Shown here: positions 16,743-25,870 of the stretch, in pieces
Position numbering within the stretch: the stretch's first letter is position 1
Layout: every line of letters begins with the position of its first letter
Assembly: GCF_947502995.1 (NCBI RefSeq)
Contig: NZ_CANNBW010000006.1
Coordinates: 62,001-126,000, forward strand
Origin: an uncultured Tenacibaculum sp.
GTDB lineage: Bacteria; Bacteroidota; Bacteroidia; Flavobacteriales; Flavobacteriaceae
Length of the DNA stretch: 64,000 nucleotides
Direction: 5' to 3'
The notes under the pieces: model-generated
Databases searched by the model: none
Told to the model about the DNA's origin: nothing
Seen by the model: only the letters and a program-made list of their open reading frames with translations
Program-made: the position numbers and the translations under genes

Positions 16743-18380
16743 TTACACTAACATGGTAACAGGGTTTTCAATAAACGTTTTTAATGTCTGTAAGAATTGA
16801 GCTCCTACAGCACCATCAACAGTTCTGTGATCACAAGCTAAAGTCAGCATCATTGTATTACCAACAACAATTTGTCCATCTTTCACTACTGGTTTTTGAA
16901 CAATAGCTCCAACAGATAAAATCGCTGAGTTTGGTTGATTAATGATTGAAGTAAAGCTCTCAATACCAAACATACCTAAGTTAGATACTGTAAACGTACT
17001 ACCTTGCATTTCGTTTGGCTTAATCTTTTTACTTCTAGCTTTTCCTGCTAAATCTTTAACGCTTGCTCCAATTTGAGTTAATGTTAAAGCATCTGTGTGT
17101 TTCACTACAGGTACAACTAAACCTTCATCTACAGCAACGGCAACACCAACATGAATATGACTGTGGTATTTCGTTACATTTTCTTCCCAAGAAGTATTTA
17201 CTTGAGGATGTTTTCTTAATGCCATTGCACATGCTTTAACTACCATATCGTTGAATGATACTTTTACATCTGGAATAGCATTTATAGTTTTACGAGAAGC
17301 GATTGCATTATCCATATCTACTTCAATATTTAAGTAGAAGTGAGGAGCAGAGAATTTAGAGTTACCTAAACTTCTAGCAATAGCTTTACGCATCTGAGAA
17401 TTCTTAACGTCTTCAGTTTTTTCTTCACCAGCTATAGCAAAACTCGTAACTTGAGGAGCTGCTGATGGAGTAGAAGCTGTAGCAGTTGACTGAGGTGCAG
17501 CAGAAGGAGTGTAGTTTTCTACATCTTTCTTTACAATTCTACCATTTTCACCAGAACCTTTTACATCTGCTAAATTGATTCCTTTATCCTTAGCTATTTT
17601 TTTAGCTAAAGGAGAAGCAAAAATTCTACCTCCAGTATTTGTGTTAGTATTTTCTACAGCTTTTGGAGTAGTTGAAGTAGTTTCTGAAACAGGCTTACTT
17701 TCTTCTTTTTTTTCTTCTGCACTGGGAGTGGCTGTAGCAACTCCGCCATTTTTATGAGCTTCAATAACAGCAGATACATCAGTACCTTCATTTCCGATAA
17801 TAGCTAAAAGACTATCTACAGGAGCACTGTTACCTTCTTCTATACCAATATATAATAATGTACCTTCATAGAAAGATTCAAATTCCATTGTAGCTTTATC
17901 AGTTTCGATTTCAGCTAAAATGTCACCTTCTTCAACTTTATCACCTACGCTTTTTAACCAAGATGCTACAGTACCTTCTACCATAGTATCACTTAATCGA
18001 GGCATAGTAACAACCTGAACTCCTTCAGCAATTGCAGTTGAATTATTATTAGTGCTAGCAGTTTCTTCTTTTTTTGGAGCTTCTTTAGCTTCCTCAACTT
18101 TAGGAGTTGATTTTCCGTTTAATAAAGCAGAAACGTCTTCACCTTCTTCACCAATAATTGCTAATAAAGTATCTACAGGTGCGCTGTCTCCTTCTTGAAC
18201 TCCAATATGTAATAAAGTTCCTTCATGGAAAGATTCAAATTCCATTGTCGCTTTATCAGTTTCAATTTCAGCAAGAATATCTCCTTCTTCTATTTTATCA
18301 CCAACTTTTTTTAACCAAGAAGCTACTACTCCTTCTTCCATTGTGTCGCTTAAGCGAGGCATATTTACGATTGTTGCCAT
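16743..18380 (-). CDS. pdhC: Pyruvate dehydrogenase E2, dihydrolipoamide acetyltransferase
   Basis: 545 residues. Two N-terminal lipoyl domains (about 1-78 and 124-200) each carry the lipoylated Lys in ETDKATMEFES (Lys43 and Lys162). Ala/Pro/Glu/Thr-rich linkers follow. A peripheral subunit-binding domain at about 255-292 (ASPLAKKIAKDKGI) is followed by the catalytic domain with HRTVDGAVGA (His518, Asp522). It transfers acetyl groups to CoA. The gene follows pdhA after 25 bp; the E1 beta gene is not beside it, as usual in Flavobacteriaceae. The two lipoyl regions are near repeats at DNA level. Confidence 0.96.
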   Translation of the reverse strand: MATIVNMPRLSDTMEEGVVASWLKKVGDKIEEGDILAEIETDKATMEFESFHEGTLLHIGVQEGDSAPVDTLLAIIGEEGEDVSALLNGKSTPKVEEAKEAPKKEETASTNNNSTAIAEGVQVVTMPRLSDTMVEGTVASWLKSVGDKVEEGDILAEIETDKATMEFESFYEGTLLYIGIEEGNSAPVDSLLAIIGNEGTDVSAVIEAHKNGGVATATPSAEEKKEESKPVSETTSTTPKAVENTNTNTGGRIFASPLAKKIAKDKGINLADVKGSGENGRIVKKDVENYTPSAAPQSTATASTPSAAPQVTSFAIAGEEKTEDVKNSQMRKAIARSLGNSKFSAPHFYLNIEVDMDNAIASRKTINAIPDVKVSFNDMVVKACAMALRKHPQVNTSWEENVTKYHSHIHVGVAVAVDEGLVVPVVKHTDALTLTQIGASVKDLAGKARSKKIKPNEMQGSTFTVSNLGMFGIESFTSIINQPNSAILSVGAIVQKPVVKDGQIVVGNTMMLTLACDHRTVDGAVGAQFLQTLKTFIENPVTMLV

Positions 18381-18405
18381 TTGTACTTAGTTTTGTTGGT
18401 TATTA

Positions 18406-19395
18406 TTATTTAATGAAAGGGTAATCTTCTTGTTCGTAAACTACATCGTGTAAAATATTAAGTTCTGGGAATGGAGATTCTTCAGCGAATTTTTCACATT
18501 CTTTCACCATTTCTTTAACTTCTTTATTTACAGCATCGATTTCTTCATCGGTAGCATACTTCTTTTCTTTAATGATATCTAATACTTGTGTAATAGGATC
18601 AATTTTACGGTACTCTTCAACTTCATCTTTTGTACGATAATGTTGAGCATCTGACATAGAGTGACCTCTATATCTATATGTTTTCATTTCTAAGAAAGTA
18701 GGTCCTTCACCTTTTCTTGCTCTTTGGATAGCTTCATCAACAGCTTCAGCAACTTTAACAGGATTCATTCCATCAACAGGTCCACAAGGCATTTCGTAAC
18801 CTAAACCTAATTTCCAAATATCTTCATGGTTTGCCGTTCTTTCAACAGAAGTTCCCATAGCATAACCATTATTTTCACAAATAAAGATTACTGGTAATTT
18901 CCAGTTCATTGCCATATTGAAAGTTTCATGTAATGAACCTTGACGAGCAGCTCCATCTCCAAAATAACATAAAGTAACAGCATCACTATTGTGGTATTTA
19001 TCTCCAAAAGCAATTCCTGCTCCTAAAGGAATTTGTCCACCTACAATTCCGTGACCTCCGTAAAACCTGAATTCTTTAGAAAAAATATGCATAGAACCAC
19101 CTAAACCTTGAGATGTTCCTGTAGCTTTTCCATATAACTCAGCCATTACCCTTTTTGGATCTACACCCATTCCAATAGGTTGAACGTGATTACGATAAGC
19201 AGTAATCATTTTGTCTTTAGTTAAATCCATCGCATGTAAAGCTCCAGCTAAAACTGCTTCTTGCCCATTGTATAAGTGTAAAAAACCTCTTACTTTTTGT
19301 TGGATGTATACTGCTGCTAATTTGTCTTCAAATTTTCTCCAAAATAGCATGTCTTTATACCAATCAAGATAGGTTTCTTTAGTTATTTTTTTCAT
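18406..19395 (-). CDS. pdhA: Pyruvate dehydrogenase E1 component subunit alpha
   Basis: 329 residues, the usual length of the alpha subunit. Decarboxylates pyruvate with thiamine diphosphate together with a beta subunit encoded elsewhere. The ThDP-binding motif runs from GDGAARQGSLHE to FICENN. The phosphorylation-loop region YRYRGHSMSDAQHYR is present. First gene of the pdhA-pdhC operon. Confidence 0.96.
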   Translation of the reverse strand: MKKITKETYLDWYKDMLFWRKFEDKLAAVYIQQKVRGFLHLYNGQEAVLAGALHAMDLTKDKMITAYRNHVQPIGMGVDPKRVMAELYGKATGTSQGLGGSMHIFSKEFRFYGGHGIVGGQIPLGAGIAFGDKYHNSDAVTLCYFGDGAARQGSLHETFNMAMNWKLPVIFICENNGYAMGTSVERTANHEDIWKLGLGYEMPCGPVDGMNPVKVAEAVDEAIQRARKGEGPTFLEMKTYRYRGHSMSDAQHYRTKDEVEEYRKIDPITQVLDIIKEKKYATDEEIDAVNKEVKEMVKECEKFAEESPFPELNILHDVVYEQEDYPFIK

Positions 19396-19508
19396 TCTGA
19401 ATGTTGTTTGTTTCTAGTTGCTTAATATAAATGCAAGAACAAAAATAACTGTTTTTTGTAGAATAAAAAACGCAATAAGTATGATTTATCTCAAACGTTT
19501 TCGCTGAG

Positions 19509-20177
19509 TTATTTGCTTTTAGCAACTACAAGTGTGGCTTTAGCGCCTGTTGCTAGATTCCATTCGTTAGAAGAAAGGACCATTCCTGCATCGTTAAAAA
19601 CCTTAAAAGCTGCAGTATTTGGGCCAGAAGCCCCTTGATTAAGAGCTACAATTTTGATTTTATTTACACCTTCTTCTAAAGGAATATTGAAAGATTGATA
19701 ACTCTGTTTTAAAGTTAAATTTGTTATTACAGGAATATCATTTACATAAATACTTACTCTATCTCCATCAGGATATTGATGATCTCGGCAAATAATATTT
19801 ACAGTTTTTGAATTGGTAGTAATACTTCCTAAATCTTGATCAATTACGGGATATGTAAATTGACCATTTATTCTTTGGAAGTTTTTTAAATATCTTTCTT
19901 CAGCTATTTTAGCTTTAGTTAAAATACCTTTGTTTTTTAGATCTTCTTCTGCTTTTTCTCTTTTTTTCTTTTTTTGTAATTCGTCATTAGCCTTTTTAAA
20001 TCCATCATTATTACCAAAGCCTAAAGATTTTGGTTTGGTTACTTTTTTAGCAGGAGCTGCAACAATTCCGATAGATGTACCTTTTTTTGTACCGCTAGTA
20101 CTTCCGTCAACTTGAGCTAAAACACAAAATGAATTAGTCAATAAAGAAAAAATAAAAATGTTTAATAGTAATCGCAT
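19509..20177 (-). CDS. Secreted protein of unknown function
   Basis: Predicted signal peptide ending VLAQ. The start at 20177 (MRLLLNIF) is preferred over an in-frame ATG nine bases earlier because the basic residue then sits at the N-terminus; the choice is uncertain. The middle has a Lys-rich coiled segment (DELQKKKKREKAEEDLKNKG). The C-terminal half has beta-sandwich character (VNIICRDHQYPDGDRVSIYV, INKIKIVALNQGASGPNTA-like pattern). It is common among flavobacteria in my experience but has no named role. Confidence 0.7.
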   Translation of the reverse strand: MRLLLNIFIFSLLTNSFCVLAQVDGSTSGTKKGTSIGIVAAPAKKVTKPKSLGFGNNDGFKKANDELQKKKKREKAEEDLKNKGILTKAKIAEERYLKNFQRINGQFTYPVIDQDLGSITTNSKTVNIICRDHQYPDGDRVSIYVNDIPVITNLTLKQSYQSFNIPLEEGVNKIKIVALNQGASGPNTAAFKVFNDAGMVLSSNEWNLATGAKATLVVAKSK

Positions 20178-20242
20178 AATAAACAAGTTATCGCAAAGAT
20201 AGTGCCGATTTGTTGAATTTAGTCGATAAGAAATGTTAATTC

Positions 20243-20911
20243 TTACTTAATTGGAAAATCGAAGTAGGTTTTAGGAAAAGGTTCATTACGTAAAGTAAAA
20301 TGCCACCATTCATATGAGTAAGGTTTAAATCCATTAGCTAACATAACATTACGTAGTAACATCCTGTTTTCTTTTTGTTTTTTAGTAATGTTTTTATAAA
20401 AAACATGAGAAACCTTTCCAAAGAAATCATAAGGTCCACCCATGTCTAGTTCTTTATTAGTTTTTAAATTAACAATAGTTAAATCTATTGAACTTCCTCT
20501 AGAGTGACCAGATCTACTTGAAATATAACCTAATTTAAAAAGATTACGTTTGTTTAATTTTGGATAAAATTGTTGTTTGGTAAGAGTGTCTTTTGGAGTT
20601 CTTGCCCATCTACCAAAATGATTTACTGCGCGTTGTGGTCTGTAAGCATCGAAAATTTTTAAACTAAGCCCTTTTTTTATAAGTTGATCTTGAACTTTTT
20701 TTAATGCAAGTGCAGCTTTTGTAGAGGTAATTAATATTGGTTCTTCATATCCTTCTACAGAAGTACCAACAAAATTGTTAGTGTAACAGTAGCGTAATTC
20801 TTGTTGGATGCTAGGAGCAATATCTTTTATGTAAGAAAAACCCTTTGGAAGTTCTTGAGTAAAAAGAATTAATGATGTCCAATAATAAAAGAATGTAAAA
20901 ATTTTCTTCAT
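20243..20911 (-). CDS. VanX-like D-alanyl-D-alanine dipeptidase (peptidase M15D)
   Basis: 222 residues with an N-terminal signal or anchor. All residues of the VanX zinc site are present: His136 and Asp143 in SGHSRGSSIDL, Glu201 and His204 in EWWHF, plus Arg91 in the DAYRP motif. Spacing is identical to VanX numbering with a constant offset of 20. It should hydrolyse D-Ala-D-Ala or related dipeptides in the periplasm. There is no vanH/vanA partner, so this is most likely cell-wall dipeptide recycling rather than glycopeptide resistance. Confidence 0.9.
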   Translation of the reverse strand: MKKIFTFFYYWTSLILFTQELPKGFSYIKDIAPSIQQELRYCYTNNFVGTSVEGYEEPILITSTKAALALKKVQDQLIKKGLSLKIFDAYRPQRAVNHFGRWARTPKDTLTKQQFYPKLNKRNLFKLGYISSRSGHSRGSSIDLTIVNLKTNKELDMGGPYDFFGKVSHVFYKNITKKQKENRMLLRNVMLANGFKPYSYEWWHFTLRNEPFPKTYFDFPIK

Positions 20912-20933
20912 GTAGTAAAATTAAGAAAAGAAA

Positions 20934-20964
20934 CAAAAAAGCCAAAGCTCTTTAAAGCTTTGGC
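20934..20964 (-). terminator. Terminator of the 21008-21538 gene
   Basis: GCCAAAGCT / AGCTTTGGC stem with a 6-base loop; on the minus strand it is followed by TTTTTTG. Confidence 0.85.
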
Positions 20965-21007
20965 AAAGTAAACCAAGTATTAGTTTAGAAGTTAGCTAAC
21001 CGATAAA

Positions 21008-21538
21008 CTAATTTTGTACAGGAAGATGATTGTAGCTTAAAACTCGTTTCAGCTTCCATATGTTGTTATTTAGAATCCATACATGGGTAAATAATGCAGA
21101 CCCTGTAGGTATGAGTTTGTTATTCTTTTTTATATGAAATGTATGTTTGCCTTTTTGAATGGCACCATATAATTTTCCGTTTTTTGTTAAAGGATATACT
21201 TTTATACTATTATCAACTAATTTTCTTATTGGTTTTTCGTTTTTGTTTCCGCAAATATTTTTTTGAACAGACTTGAAAAAATCTTCTCGATTTTCAATAC
21301 CACCTAAATCATGATAAAACTCAAAATCTTGGTCGATAATATCATCTAACTTTTGTAATTCACATTTGTTAAATGTACGTTCGAAAATTATACTGTCTTT
21401 ACTTTTTAAAGTTTTAAATAGTTCCGAGTTCCGATCAACTTGAGCATTTACAAACAAAGTTGATAATAGAGACCAAATTAATAAAACTATTTTCCAAAAT
21501 AGGTCTCCTTTAAAGAAAAAGTCGAAAAGTTCTTTCAT
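21008..21538 (-). CDS. DUF4440/NTF2-like secreted or anchored protein
   Basis: 176 residues. A hydrophobic segment at 14-33 (IVLLIWSLLSTLFVNAQ) is preceded by an unusually long, aromatic N-terminus (MKELFDFFFKGDLFW), so it may be membrane-anchored or the real start may lie slightly downstream. The rest fits the DUF4440 nuclear transport factor 2-like fold (LQKLDDIIDQDFEFYHDLGG, HTFHI, THVWILNNNIWKLKRVLSYNH). Ligand unknown. It is 30 bp after the PspC-domain gene on the same strand and closed by its own terminator. Confidence 0.75.
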   Translation of the reverse strand: MKELFDFFFKGDLFWKIVLLIWSLLSTLFVNAQVDRNSELFKTLKSKDSIIFERTFNKCELQKLDDIIDQDFEFYHDLGGIENREDFFKSVQKNICGNKNEKPIRKLVDNSIKVYPLTKNGKLYGAIQKGKHTFHIKKNNKLIPTGSALFTHVWILNNNIWKLKRVLSYNHLPVQN

Positions 21539-21568
21539 AGTTAGTTATTTTTTGAGTTAGCTTATCAA

Positions 21569-23560
21569 TTACCAGATTTTAAATGCTAAAATTCCTTCAT
21601 CTTCATCATAATTTCTAAGGAAACCTTTAGGGATATTTGATAAAGTTCCATTTGTAATTTTTAATTCGCCTTTATGTCCATCATTACAATCTATTTTTAA
21701 GGTGATTCTTTTGATTTTATCTTCTGAATCAAATAGAGGATCGTAAATGTCGATATCAATATTCTTTTTGTCTTTAAACCAGTTTATTAAACGGTTTAAT
21801 TGTTTTTCAGTTGTTTGTTTGCTGATGATGAATTCTGCTTTTACATCGTTTATTGTGCTATCGAATAAAAAGGTTAATTCATCATCGTTGTTGTCGTCAT
21901 TATTTTCGTCGTTGTCGTCTTTAAAACGCGAAGGAGCATCTTCCTGTTTTGTAGATTCACAATCTGTACATTCTAGTCCTTCTTTTGTCATTTTAAAATG
22001 ATGACTTCCCATATTTCTATCATAAATATCTTGAGTGTTTTCTATTTCGTATAAAAACTTTCTCGAAGATTTTTCAAAGAAAAGAGTAGTGCCTTCAGGA
22101 ATATAAAGTGTTAAGTATACTTCTTCTCTCTTCCAAATATTTTTATAGTCAGATAAGAAATAAGCGTCAAAAACAATTTTGTTATTCTCTAAATCAAACT
22201 TATAAATAATGTTTTCTGCATTCTTTATAGCTAATCTCTTCTTTCTTCCTTCAGATTCTTTTTTAATTTCAATGTAAGCTTCATTTGTTTCGCTCTTTTC
22301 AACATCAATTTTAATGTTGTTAGAGTATTTCATCTTTTTATCATCAACATAAACCTCTTTAGAGTTTCTTCTTCTTTCTAAATTATGTAGGTAGTAAATG
22401 TCATTATCATTTTGAACTCCTATTTTTAAAGGAGAAGTAGCATTATATTGAATATTCTTTTTACTAGCTTTAATTCCTGTTCTTGCTCTTGAAGTTGCGT
22501 ATTCTATTCCCGAAAATCCAACAATAAGTAATGCGGCTAACCAAATACCGAATAAACTTAATGAAGTAGTTGTGTTAATTCTTTTAATATTAGGAGAAAG
22601 AATTCTTAAACCTAAAATTAATAACGCGAAAAATGGAACAGCTACAACAATTAAACCGAAGACAGTTAATAACCATTTAGGAAAAACTGAATCATAAAAG
22701 AAAGGTGGAGCATCTACAAAATCACCTTCAAATCCTAATATTTCCAAACTACTTATAGAAAATAGAGCAAATAATAAAGAAACTAGAGTTATACTAGAAA
22801 TAAATACAAGTAAAGCACCAATGAACTTTCCAAAAACTTTAAAAAGTGAGGATAGAATTTTTCCTACAGTATCCAGAAAATCTTGCAGACCAGATTTGGT
22901 ATTTGTGCGTAATTTCTCATAATCAGCACTAGAAATCTTGTCTGTGAGCTCATTGGCACCATCTTTTAGCTTCGTAGAGAGGAATTCAAACTCGTTACGA
23001 ATTTTTTTTTCAATGCTATCGATATTCACAGGCTCGCCTTCCATCTGTAATTTCTCGCTTGTTGTCTTAGCTTCAGGTAATAAAACCCATAATAAAATGT
23101 AAGCTAAAACTCCAACTCCAGTTGTTACTGCTGCTAGAATAAATGCTAAACGAATCCAAATGATATCAACATTTACATAATGTGCGATACCAGAAGCTAC
23201 ACCACCTAAAAATTTACTATCGCCATCTCTGAATAATTTCTTATTGGTGTTTCTTTTTCTAGTGTATGTATAGTTTTCGTTATACGACTCTTCAGCTTCC
23301 GTGTAATCTTCAGGTTGTCCCATTATAGCAATAACTTCATCAATATCACCTTCATTAACTACTTGTCTCGCGTCAGTAATTCTTTCTGATAACAATTCGC
23401 TAATTCTAGCTTCAATATCTGCTATAATTTCATTTTTTCCTTGAGGATCATCGCTTAACGATCTGGATATGGCATCCAAATAACGTTTTAATTTTTGGTA
23501 GGCATTTTCATCTATATGGAAGAAGAATCCACCTAAGTTTATATTGATAGTCTTATTCAT
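21569..23560 (-). CDS. PspC-domain membrane stress protein
   Basis: 663 residues. Residues 1-90 are a soluble helical domain (with LGGFFFHIDENAYQKLKRYL and IADIEARISELL). A PspC domain at 107-165 contains KFLGGVASGIAHYVNVD and a hydrophobic hairpin. Further membrane segments lie at about 245-355, followed by a large C-terminal beta-rich domain with Asp/Asn-rich linker. Domain order matches Bacteroidota PspC proteins thought to act at the envelope. Its start overlaps the padR stop by 8 bp, so PadR probably controls it. Confidence 0.88.
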   Translation of the reverse strand: MNKTININLGGFFFHIDENAYQKLKRYLDAISRSLSDDPQGKNEIIADIEARISELLSERITDARQVVNEGDIDEVIAIMGQPEDYTEAEESYNENYTYTRKRNTNKKLFRDGDSKFLGGVASGIAHYVNVDIIWIRLAFILAAVTTGVGVLAYILLWVLLPEAKTTSEKLQMEGEPVNIDSIEKKIRNEFEFLSTKLKDGANELTDKISSADYEKLRTNTKSGLQDFLDTVGKILSSLFKVFGKFIGALLVFISSITLVSLLFALFSISSLEILGFEGDFVDAPPFFYDSVFPKWLLTVFGLIVVAVPFFALLILGLRILSPNIKRINTTTSLSLFGIWLAALLIVGFSGIEYATSRARTGIKASKKNIQYNATSPLKIGVQNDNDIYYLHNLERRRNSKEVYVDDKKMKYSNNIKIDVEKSETNEAYIEIKKESEGRKKRLAIKNAENIIYKFDLENNKIVFDAYFLSDYKNIWKREEVYLTLYIPEGTTLFFEKSSRKFLYEIENTQDIYDRNMGSHHFKMTKEGLECTDCESTKQEDAPSRFKDDNDENNDDNNDDELTFLFDSTINDVKAEFIISKQTTEKQLNRLINWFKDKKNIDIDIYDPLFDSEDKIKRITLKIDCNDGHKGELKITNGTLSNIPKGFLRNYDEDEGILAFKIW

Positions 23561-23897
23561 CTGATGTTGATTTTGTACTTGTTACTTGATTTACTGCATT
23601 TACTAAATTATTCCACGTTTTATCGAGTTCCTTTAAAAACATATTACCGTTTTCGGTTAATACATAATATTTTCTTGGAGGTCCAGATGTAGATTCTTCC
23701 CATCTGTACGATAAAAGTCCAGCGTTCTTAAGCCTTGTTAGTAGCGGGTAAATTGTACCTTCTACTACAATCATTTCTGCACTTTTCAATGTTTCTAAGA
23801 TTTCTGAAGTATATGCGTCTCCTTTTTGTAAAATGGAAAGTATGCAATACTCCAAAACTCCCTTTCGCATCTGTGCTTTTGTATTTTCTATCTTCAT
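23553..23897 (-). CDS. PadR-family transcriptional regulator
   Basis: 114 residues, the short PadR-s2 class. Winged-helix motif across residues 12-90: GVLEYCILSILQKGDAYTSE, MIVVEGTIYPLLTRLKNAGL, then SGPPRKYYVLTENG. It is between the DUF4870 gene (12 bp upstream) and the PspC gene (8-bp overlap). PadR repressors commonly regulate their own operon; the inverted repeat at 24398-24410 over the promoter is a candidate operator. Confidence 0.93.
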   Translation of the reverse strand: MKIENTKAQMRKGVLEYCILSILQKGDAYTSEILETLKSAEMIVVEGTIYPLLTRLKNAGLLSYRWEESTSGPPRKYYVLTENGNMFLKELDKTWNNLVNAVNQVTSTKSTSDE

Positions 23898-23909
23898 TAA
23901 TAAGGGATG

Positions 23910-24344
23910 TTATTTTATAAATTTTATAATAAATGGATACTTGTAATGTTCTCCATTATTTGCTTTCATTGAAGCTATAATTACCAAGGCAATTTTAATA
24001 AGCGACACAATTCCTACGATAGAGAAAATTCCGAAGAAACTGAAAAAATCACCATTAAAGCTAATTTGGTTACCAAAGTCGACATGATCGAATCTGTCTA
24101 ATATTCTAAAAATGTTTCTCATGAAAAACGTGAAAAAAGAAGCACTTAGAATAAAAAGATATAGACCAAAACTAATATTAAAATTCACCGCTTCTTTACC
24201 ATGTTCATCTAAAAACTGACTTCTGTCTTTTTGTGCTTGCCACAAAATAAGAGGAGTAATAATACTTCCTAAAGGAAATAAATATCCTGCGAAAGATGAA
24301 ATGTGTATCAAAAAAGCATTAGTGTTTTCGTTCTGATTTTTCAT
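23910..24344 (-). CDS. DUF4870 membrane protein
   Basis: 144 residues with three to four membrane segments. The family signature is visible: SSFAGYLFPLGSIITPLILW, DEHGKEAVNFNISFGLYLF and a C-terminal FIVGIVSLIKIALVIIASMKANNGEHYKYPF-like stretch (near residues 100-140). Function of DUF4870 is not known. First gene of a three- or four-gene operon with padR and the PspC gene. Confidence 0.88.
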   Translation of the reverse strand: MKNQNENTNAFLIHISSFAGYLFPLGSIITPLILWQAQKDRSQFLDEHGKEAVNFNISFGLYLFILSASFFTFFMRNIFRILDRFDHVDFGNQISFNGDFFSFFGIFSIVGIVSLIKIALVIIASMKANNGEHYKYPFIIKFIK

Positions 24345-24375
24345 AATAAAATGATTTATATAATACTTTACATTG

Positions 24376-24410
24376 CAAATATATATCTAAAAAAAGGTAT
24401 TATGCAATAC
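24376..24410 (-). promoter_or_regulatory. Promoter of the DUF4870-padR-PspC operon with candidate operator
   Basis: On the minus strand a -7 box TATATTTG (24376-24383) is preceded by TTG (24405-24407) with 21 bases between. The TTG lies inside an inverted repeat GTATT-GCAT-AATAC (24398-24410 region). A similar inverted repeat, AGTAT-GCA-ATACT, occurs inside padR at 23839-23851. Promoter assignment is from consensus; operator role is inference. Confidence 0.5.
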
Positions 24411-24507
24411 ATAGTACTGTAATTTAACATAATTTAACATTTTTTAAGTGATTTTATGATAATAATTAAGAAATAAAAAGACTTAAATTGCGATTAAATA
24501 CATTTTT

Positions 24508-24963
24508 ATGAAGTTTACACCTAGAAAAATTAATCTTTACTTATTATATAAATTGCCTTCTGCTTTTATTACAGGTATACGAGTAAAAACAATATCTGAT
24601 AAAAATGCAGTCATCACAGTAAAACATAAATGGATTAATCAAAACCCATTTAAATCTATGTTTTGGGCAATACAAGGAATGGCAGCTGAATTTTCAACAG
24701 GTATTTTGATGGTAAAAAGTATTAAAGATTCTGGTGAGCGTATTTCTATGTTGGTAACTAATATGAACGCTACTTTTACTAAAAAAGCGACTGGTAGAAT
24801 TATATTCGAGTGTAATCAAGGAGAATTAATTCAAAAAAAAATACAAGAAGCTATTGAAACTAAAGAAGGGCAAACAATAATTTTAACTTCAGAAGGATTT
24901 AATGAAGATGGAGTTTCTGTATCTAAATTTGATTTTGAATGGAGTATTAAAGTAAAATCGTAA
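24508..24963 (+). CDS. DUF4442 hotdog-fold protein
   Basis: 151 residues, close to the PaaI/YiiD thioesterase-like DUF4442 group. Visible features are LYLLYKLPSAFITGIRVKTI, the HKWINQNPFKSMFWAIQGMAAE core helix and the KKATGRIIFECNQGE strand region. A thioesterase role is plausible, but no catalytic residue is conserved enough to assert it. Followed after 43 bp by the AIM24-like gene. Confidence 0.8.
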   Translation: MKFTPRKINLYLLYKLPSAFITGIRVKTISDKNAVITVKHKWINQNPFKSMFWAIQGMAAEFSTGILMVKSIKDSGERISMLVTNMNATFTKKATGRIIFECNQGELIQKKIQEAIETKEGQTIILTSEGFNEDGVSVSKFDFEWSIKVKS

Positions 24964-25006
24964 CAAATAGAAATGTTTTTAGTCTAATCAAATAAAAATA
25001 GAATTT

Positions 25007-25810
25007 ATGTTTTTAAAAAATGCTCACGAAATAGATTATCGCATTTTTGGTGAGGAAATGCAATTTGTAGAAATAGAACTTGATCCAGAAGAAGGAGTAG
25101 TAGCAGAAAGCGGGAGTTTTATGATGATGGATTCAGGAATTAAAATGAACACTATTTTTGGAGATGGATCAAATCAAGAAAAGGGTTTGTTGGGGAAAAT
25201 TTTCTCAGCAGGTAAAAGAATATTAACAGGAGAAAGTTTGTTTATGACTGTTTTTACCAATGAAGGTCATGGAAAAAAACAGGTATCATTTGCTTCGCCT
25301 TATCCAGGAAAAATCATTCCTATAGACTTAACTCAGTTTGGAGGTAAGTTTATCTGTCAGAAAGATTCGTTTTTATGTGCAGCTAAAGGAGTGTCTATTG
25401 GTATAGAATTTTCGAAAAAATTAGGAAGAGGTCTGTTTGGTGGAGAAGGTTTTATTATGCAAAAGATGGAAGGTGATGGTTTGGGTTTTATACATGCAGG
25501 TGGAACTATGGCTAAAAAAGAATTGCAACCAGGTGAAGTTTTAAAAGTAGATACAGGTTGTATTGTTGGTTTTACACAGAATGTAGATTATGATATAGAA
25601 TTTGTAGGTGGAATTAAAAACACAATTTTTGGAGGAGAAGGTTTGTTCTTTGCAACACTAAGAGGTCCGGGTACAGTTTATATTCAATCTTTACCTTTTA
25701 GTAGATTAGCAGGAAGGGTTCTTTCTTCTATTCCTGGTGGAGGAAAGAGTAAGGGAGAAGGAAGTATTTTAGGAGGAATTGGAGATTTATTAGATGGAGA
25801 TAATTATTAG
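25007..25810 (+). CDS. AIM24/TIGR00266-family protein
   Basis: 267 residues, single AIM24-type beta-prism domain. Family marks include FVEIELDPEEGVVAESGSFM, GESLFMTVFTN, the FICQKDSFLCAAKGV turn, LKVDTGCIVGFTQNVDYDIEF, and a closing GPGTVYIQSLPFSRLA. Gly-rich C-terminal tail. Soluble, no signal peptide. Bacterial family members have no firm role. Ends before a strong bidirectional terminator. Confidence 0.92.
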   Translation: MFLKNAHEIDYRIFGEEMQFVEIELDPEEGVVAESGSFMMMDSGIKMNTIFGDGSNQEKGLLGKIFSAGKRILTGESLFMTVFTNEGHGKKQVSFASPYPGKIIPIDLTQFGGKFICQKDSFLCAAKGVSIGIEFSKKLGRGLFGGEGFIMQKMEGDGLGFIHAGGTMAKKELQPGEVLKVDTGCIVGFTQNVDYDIEFVGGIKNTIFGGEGLFFATLRGPGTVYIQSLPFSRLAGRVLSSIPGGGKSKGEGSILGGIGDLLDGDNY

Positions 25811-25830
25811 AAATAAAAAGAAATAAAATT

Positions 25831-25863
25831 AAAAAAGGTATAAACTTAGTTTATACCTTTTTT
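25831..25863. terminator. Bidirectional terminator
   Basis: AAAAAAGGTATAAAC / GTTTATACCTTTTTT with a 3-base loop, between convergent genes. Confidence 0.92.
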
Positions 25864-25870
25864 AATTTTA

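Noticed and set aside
20243..20911. Vancomycin resistance determinant
   Set aside because: Only the VanX-like dipeptidase is present. Without the ligase and dehydrogenase it cannot remodel the peptidoglycan precursor.
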